DNA from: Zopfochytrium polystomum
Taxonomy: Eukaryota; Chytridiomycota; Chytridiomycetes; Chytridiales; Chytridiaceae
DNA length: 13,126 nucleotides
Assembly (NCBI GenBank): GCA_025765615.1
Contig: JAIVFJ010000719.1
Coordinates: forward strand, 1-13,126
Direction: 5' to 3'
Part shown: positions 8,496 through 13,126 of the stretch, in pieces
How positions within the stretch are numbered: the first letter of the stretch is position 1
Layout of the letters: every line of letters starts with the position of its first letter
Position numbers and translations under genes: made by a program
The notes under the pieces: generated by a model
Database searches by the model: none
Told to the model about the DNA's origin: nothing
Seen by the model: only the letters and a program-made list of their open reading frames with translations

Positions 8496-8532
8496 TTTTT
8501 TTTTTCTTTTTTTTTTTTTTTTTTTTTTTTTT
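8496..8532. repeat. Poly-T tract (T10-C-T26)
   Basis: A 37-bp nearly pure T tract lies upstream of the SANT gene. It could be the polypyrimidine tract of a 95-bp intron running from GTGATT (8450) to TTCTTCCGAG (8544) behind a mini-exon ATG at 8435. That intron is only suggested by position. Confidence 0.85.
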
Positions 8533-8549
8533 GTTTCTTCCGAGGCGAG

Positions 8550-10280
8550 GTGGAGGCTCCTTTTTCCACCAACCCCTCCCATCTGTCTCCGCCCCATTGT
8601 CCGCAAACGCCGCTCTCTCTACCCGCTGCCCGGAACCCCGCCAAAAGTGTTGCTCCGCTCGATGCCGCCGATGCCGCTGGTCGTCCGCCCGATTACAAAA
8701 AGGCGGAACGGATCCACTACACCCTCTCTCATAAATACGGGCATCTCTCATCCGCGCTACCCCAGCGCATACCGAGCCGGCCAACCATTCGTCTGCCCTC
8801 ACCGAAGACGCAGCCGCCGCTGCGGAGGCCAGTTCTCCTGTCGTAGCGAAGAAGGAGCCCCGGAACCGCCGCTTCCGACGTGACGGCTTGCAGCTTGACA
8901 ATCCGTTTGGGGAGCTGGTCTCTGAGATACCTCCCACGAACGCGCGGTACGCGACGAGACGGCGCACGGCCGAGGCCGCTGCTATCTCCACCGGAGGACT
9001 GTCGACACCTCCGGAAGCTTCCTCCGCCCCAGCGATCCCGGTCACCGCGAGGAAAACTCTGCCGGCCAAAACGCAGAAAGGGAAAACGGCGTCGAAAGCG
9101 GAAAAGCAGCAAAAGACGGAGAAACCTGCAGAGGCGGAGGCGGTGAAACCTCCGACGCCGGAAAAACCGCCGAAGCGCCGACGCATTCGTGGTCCCAGTG
9201 TCGCGAGCGCTGCTAAATCCGAAAAGGCGGCTGACATTTCGACGACAGAAACAGCAGCGACGGATATCAAAGCTGAGACACTTGTGGAGCCGATGGCTCA
9301 GGAAAAAGAAACTGCATTGGCAGAGCCAGACAATGGGCATATTGAAAGCGCGGAGACCAAGGGTGCTTCAGTTACGCATGCTACCTGTGAGCCGAAAGAA
9401 CACGCAGCCGCAGCGATCGGTACCTCAGATTCCACAGCCCTAGTTCCGACCGAGGACCCCAAAAAGCCAATGAGACCCCGGAAACCGAATCGCCAAACGC
9501 CGCCGAAAAGTCTCCAGCGCTGAAAGCTTCTAACGGACCTGGGACAGGAAGGGAAAATTCCGAGAAATCGCCAGTCGGGAAAGGGAACACTACGGGCAGA
9601 AACCAAGATCAGCCCTCCACTGAAGGCCACTGCAGCCGCTGCACCCGTCAAGCTCACTGGCGGCCCAGGTCGTTCAATCATCCGCTCCCTACCCGCCAGC
9701 CAAACGTCTCCGCTGGCGCTGGCTCGACGCAAACCCTCCCCTCGCCCCACAGTACCCCGACCTCCACCGCTTCACCCACCCCCTCGATGAGACCCACACC
9801 TCCCACAGCCACCACCTCCCCATCGAACACACACTCCTTCCCGCCCCGGCCTGGCTCCCCCGCGAGCTCGACGACCTCGCAGCCGGCCTGGCCACGGTCG
9901 GCAAGAGCTTCACGCGGATCGCGCGGGACTATGTGAGGACGCGGCCGACGGCGGATTGCGTGGAGGCGTACTATATGCGGAAGCACGAGATACGGAGGGC
10001 GGCGGGGTGGTTGCGGGTGAGGAGGAAAGGGCCGGTCGCGATGGCGGTCAGTAGGGCGGCGGTTGCGGCGGCGGCGGCGGCGGCGGCTGGGGGGGTTGAG
10101 GAGTGGAAGGATGGTGGCGCGGGTGGAGACGAGGAGGGCGAGGTTGCTGAAGACTGTGCAGACTGGAGGGAGCGACAATGCCGCGATGGCACACGATGTT
10201 GGGGCAGGGTAAAGGTCACTCAGTCCCGGATGCGAAGTCCGAAAAAGCGAAGACAAACTGGCGCTGTTGAGACAAACTAG
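8550..10280 (+). pseudogene. SANT-domain chromatin-type protein, frame-broken
   Basis: The clear domain is at 9852-9992: ELDDLAAGLATVGKSF, then VRTRPTADCVEAYYMRK. This matches the SANT helix pattern of ELM2-SANT co-repressor proteins (MIER/MTA/RCOR type), in which a YGKxF turn is followed by a VRTRSxxECVxFYYxWK helix. Such domains sit in histone deacetylase complexes. I could not identify an ELM2 domain upstream. Before it lie basic and acidic low-complexity regions: KKAERIHYTLSHKYG in frame 3 up to about 8745; VAKKEPRNRRFRR and LDNPFGELVSEIPP in frame 2 to about 9460; a frame-1 stretch after the A5 run at 9461-9465 (NETPETESPNAAEKS); then frame 3 from about 9640 (RWRWLDANPPLAPQYPDL). The C-terminus has an Ala run, an acidic patch and a basic end (SPKKRR), possibly nuclear targeting, with stop at 10278-10280. 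The start is unresolved. The frame changes are either indel errors or decay. Confidence 0.55.
10065..10086 (+). repeat. GCG triplet repeat coding poly-alanine
   Basis: Seven GCG triplets extend an alanine-rich stretch of the SANT protein (AAVAAAAAAAAGG). It is a likely slippage site. Confidence 0.9.
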
Positions 10281-10584
10281 AGACAAAGTAAAGCCTTAAG
10301 GTTTCCGAGGTGCCACCGGAAGTCCCTGAAAAATAATAACAGCAATCAACCAGAACATGGCACTTTACAAAAAATTTTCACAGAATGACCTTGTTTTGCC
10401 GTGCAACGTTCTAGGTGAATTGCTGTAATTGCGAAATGACTCGGGAAACAGTGGATACAGCGTCGCGTTGATATGAAACGCAACTCCGTGCTCGCAGCAG
10501 CACGAACGGATATGCAATGCCGTGTGTGATAGGGTACGAAGTTTCTCTAGAGCTCTTCAGTTGGGTGCGCGCTCAGCTGGTACC
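10281..10584. other. Convergent spacer
   Basis: The SANT gene (+) and the ubiquitin-like/RING gene (-) are tail to tail. This AT-richer stretch should hold both polyadenylation regions. I see no gene in it. Confidence 0.55.
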
Positions 10585-12613
10585 TTAATCTGCCGGTTCC
10601 ACTGCCGCAAACGCGGCCGCCGCCTTCGTAGCGTTCGTCGCGGCTTGTCGGAAGCAGTCGTTGCAGGCCTGTTTTCTCCGTAGGGGCATTCGCTATCAGA
10701 AAGGTATTCAAAAAAGTAAAAGAAAAAAAAAAAACCCTCTGCCCTACCCGATGTCCACACGGACTAAACTCCACATTGCACTCTGCATTCATGCAGATGC
10801 AACAAACGTCGGTGCCGAGGCCAACGACCGTTCCGTCCTTCGCCGCACACTCGGCGATGGACTTGACCGCCGCAACCAGGCTGTCGACGGCGGCGGGGGT
10901 GACGGCGTCCTGATCCTGGTCAAACAGGGCGTACCACGGGAATCCGTACTGGACGTACAGATCGTGCGAGACGACGGGAGGCGGGGCGGGGCGGCCCGTG
11001 TAGACGGGCCAGAGGATCGTGTTGAGCACGTTGACGCGGCAGCGCTGCGCGCGGGCCAGGCAGTACTGCGACAGCGGCGTTGGGTCCGCGTAGGGTTTTT
11101 GCTTAATCTTTCCGCCGGCGGCAAAGCCCCTGTCGTGGGCGCCTTCGAAGGAGCCTCCGCAGTGCAGACGGAGCACAAGGCGGATGATGGACTCTGGCTC
11201 CACGCCGTAGTCGGCGAGGGTGCGCCCGTCCTCGAGCTGCCTGCCGGCGTAAATAAGGCGCTGCTGATCCGGCGGGATGCGCTCTCTGTCCTGTATCATC
11301 TCCTTCATCTCCTCGACCGTGATGTCGCTCGTCTCCAGGTCAAACTCCATCGTCTTGCCGATGAGCGTCTTTACGCAGACGCAGCCAAACCAGCTTCCGT
11401 CAAACTCAAACTCGACCTTGGTGGCGTCCAGACCCAGCTCCGCGAGTGTGACTTTGGCCTCGCGGATGGAGGGTCCGAAAAACACGACGGCGTCGCCCTC
11501 GACGAGGCCTGCTTCGCGCGGGGTCGTGCTGGTCGTCACGGTGCGCCGCAAGCGCGGGATCCACACGGTGCATTCCGTTTCTCGGAGCGGGAACACGTCG
11601 ATGCGCAGACCGCCCTCAACCTTTGGAATCTTGCCCTGCTCCTTGAGCTGGCGCTCAATGGTCGCGGGGTTGTCCAGGGGCATGGCGACAAACTGGCGCA
11701 CAACATCCTCCTCTTGTTTGTTGCCGCGACGTGGGACGACAACCCCGTCGAGCCACGGCTGGTGCGGGCACGCGACATAATTCTGCGACCGTCCCTGGCG
11801 CAGCGGGGCCTCTTCGGGACCGTCCTCATCCATAGCGTCGTCTTCGTGGTTGTTGCCGGCCGCATTATCCTTCCAATATCGGCCGTCCACAGCATTGACG
11901 GCGCCGACGCCAATCTTGACGGCAAACGCCGATCGAGCTCTGCAGCCGAACAGCATCCACATGGCCTCGGCCTGGTACATGGGAAGCGCGACGGAGCCGT
12001 CGTCGAGCTGGGCGAGGGGGAAGGTTCCGAGGCCAGGCGGGAGGGACCGGGCCTTGCCGTCGTCGGGGACGCGGATGATACGCTGGAAGCTCAGGTTGAA
12101 GGCGCCGTCGAAAAAGGCGAGCTTGCTGCCGCAGTCACCGCCCTGCACGGCTGGCGGGGTGGAGCGGTCTTGCGCGACGAGGATGGTGTCGTTGTAAATG
12201 TCGAGGAACGAGCGGTCCAGGTGGTCCGCAGCGAGGCGCGGGAGGGTGCGCGCGCGGGGGCGTTTAAAGTTGAGGCCGTTGACTGGCGTGCCGTCAACGA
12301 CCAGGAGTTTCGGCGGGGCGGTGCGGTGAGAATTTTTCTTTCCGTTATTGACGCTCTTGTTGTTGGTGGTGGGTTGTTCTTGATCGTCTTCTTCTTCTGC
12401 GGTTGCGGCATCGACTTTGATGGCATGGATGGCGGTGCGCTGGACCTTTGCGAACCAGTCCGGGTCGGTCGTCGGGACTGTCAACCGCCACTCGCTTCCT
12501 GTGGCAGTGTTATTGGCGTTGACTTCGACGCAGGGCCCGGGCGACGAGGACGAGGAGGCGGAGCTCCTGGCGGCGCCGGAGCCGGCGGGGGCAGCAGCTT
12601 TGACCTCGTATTG
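10585..12613 (-). CDS. Ubiquitin-like domain plus RING-like protein, 5' exon not found
   Basis: The frame is open from 12613 (after TAA 12616-12614) and has no in-frame ATG before its first domain, so an upstream exon is missing. An acceptor such as ACTGCCACAG near 12500 is possible. Residue numbers here count from 12484. Residues about 133-300 form a conserved module ([50 protein letters not shown]) that I recall from uncharacterised bacterial, amoebal and fungal proteins. Residues 371-444 (11374-11153) are a ubiquitin-like fold with [14 protein letters not shown] and [10 protein letters not shown] second conserved block follows ([24 protein letters not shown]). From 561 comes a RING-like C-C-I-C, then PCGHR. 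A 79-bp intron (10747-10669) leads to ACNDCFRQ, giving C-x-H-x2-C-x2-C, and the stop is at 10587-10585. The acceptor AACAG was chosen because it restores RING spacing. The last RING Cys pair is absent. A ubiquitin-pathway role, possibly an E3 ligase, is inferred. Confidence 0.75.
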
Positions 12614-12631
12614 TTATGGTAACAAAGCTGC
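12594..12631. repeat. 9-bp perfect inverted repeat
   Basis: GCAGCTTTG (12594-12602) and CAAAGCTGC (12623-12631) are exact reverse complements separated by 20 bp. They sit at the 5' edge of the ubiquitin-like/RING coding frame on the minus strand. They could form a hairpin in a 5' leader or bind a dimeric factor. The function is unknown and chance is not excluded. Confidence 0.5.
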
Positions 12632-13126
12632 CCATCGTTATCCGGTTCCAGGTTCGATTCCCCAGGATACACTAATTATACGTCATCCATACATGATAAA
12701 TTTCGCAATAACATAGCGCGATACCACATAAACTGATGCTGGAATGCCCTATCCTTGTTGCATCATTTATCGTCTGTCGTGTGTTGATTTGGAACCTTAG
12801 CGATTACCATTGATTGCAACATACAATAGATGGTTGCTTGCTGTGCACTCTGCTCTGCACACATACCCCATACACTCTGTTATAAGGCAAGCTATAAGCC
12901 GTCCCTTGCCATCTCGAAACCGAAAAAAAAAAAACAACAGCAAAATCCTGGTAAAACTGGTGGTAAACCTTACCTCTGGTTATGAAACTCTTTCAACCTC
13001 ATCAGCTTGGTTTGTAGGGTTTAATATGCGTTAGGCGGGACTCACTTTTTAGCAGCAAGAGGCACAAGACGGACCCGAACCTATTGTGACTGTCAGTTAT
13101 CGTTCTCACGATGCCCATGGGAGAGC
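12632..13126. other. AT-richer flank with no supported gene
   Basis: This is upstream of the ubiquitin-like/RING gene and should contain its promoter and first exon, neither of which I could place. A short A12 run lies near 12925. No convincing reading frame or RNA gene was found. Confidence 0.45.

Noticed and set aside
8281..9270. 329-codon minus-strand frame
   Set aside because: It reads through the poly-T tract as a lysine run and lies antisense to protein-like plus-strand segments of the SANT gene.
10669..10747. Reading straight through the RING intron as coding
   Set aside because: The frame stays open past the donor, but it gives a Phe-rich run from poly-T and destroys the Cys/His spacing that splicing restores exactly.
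10661..12622. 653-codon open frame on the plus strand
   Set aside because: It lies opposite the ubiquitin-like/RING gene, whose minus frame has recognisable domains. The plus frame has none and is a by-product of GC-rich codon use.
12649..12659. GGTTCGATTCC, resembling a tRNA T-loop (B box)
   Set aside because: The flanking bases do not form a five-pair T stem, and I found no A box or acceptor stem at the right distance.

Overview
The window looks like nuclear DNA of a fungus or fungus-like eukaryote. Genes are broken by short GT...AG introns (about 55-118 bp in the best models). Coding sequence is GC-rich and the spacers are poorer in GC. Several products begin with signal peptides, and two long (CT)n microsatellites are present. 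I see no bacterial operon structure, rRNA, convincing tRNA, CRISPR array or transposon. A basidiomycete-type fungus would fit the intron sizes, but the lineage is not proven by anything here.

Layout. 1-109 is the 3' end of an unrecognised + strand gene. 798-1665 is a decayed paralogue of it that still shows a signal peptide. 2300-2795 (-) is a broken gene for a proline-rich secreted protein with its own TATA-like element. 3429-4491 (+) is a broken, 5'-truncated GH5 mannanase-like gene. 4824-6011 (-) is an intact five-exon gene for a secreted protein that looks like an ADP-ribosyltransferase (R-S-E type). 6949-8179 (+) holds a PHO80/PCL-like cyclin with frame breaks, followed by a charged helical segment. 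8550-10280 (+) is a frame-broken SANT-domain chromatin-type protein. 10585-12613 (-) is an intact ubiquitin-like plus RING-like protein whose 5' exon was not found. 12632-13126 is AT-richer sequence with nothing recognisable.

Two genes read cleanly from end to end: the ADP-ribosyltransferase-like gene and the ubiquitin-like/RING gene, about 2.8 kb of coding sequence together. The other genes with recognisable domains or signal peptides change frame one or more times, often at short homopolymers or simple repeats. This means either clustered gene decay or uncorrected indels in the assembly, and that ambiguity affects half the annotation.

The genes do not form an obvious pathway. Three or four products appear secreted (the tandem family, the proline-rich protein, the transferase, probably the hydrolase), which suggests a neighbourhood of host- or substrate-facing genes beside housekeeping regulators (cyclin, SANT protein, ubiquitin-pathway protein). 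The most interesting items are the secreted transferase with an inserted four-cysteine module, the ubiquitin-like/RING fusion with tandem in-frame splice acceptors inside the RING, and a selectively conserved repeated 12-residue motif in the cyclin N-terminus.
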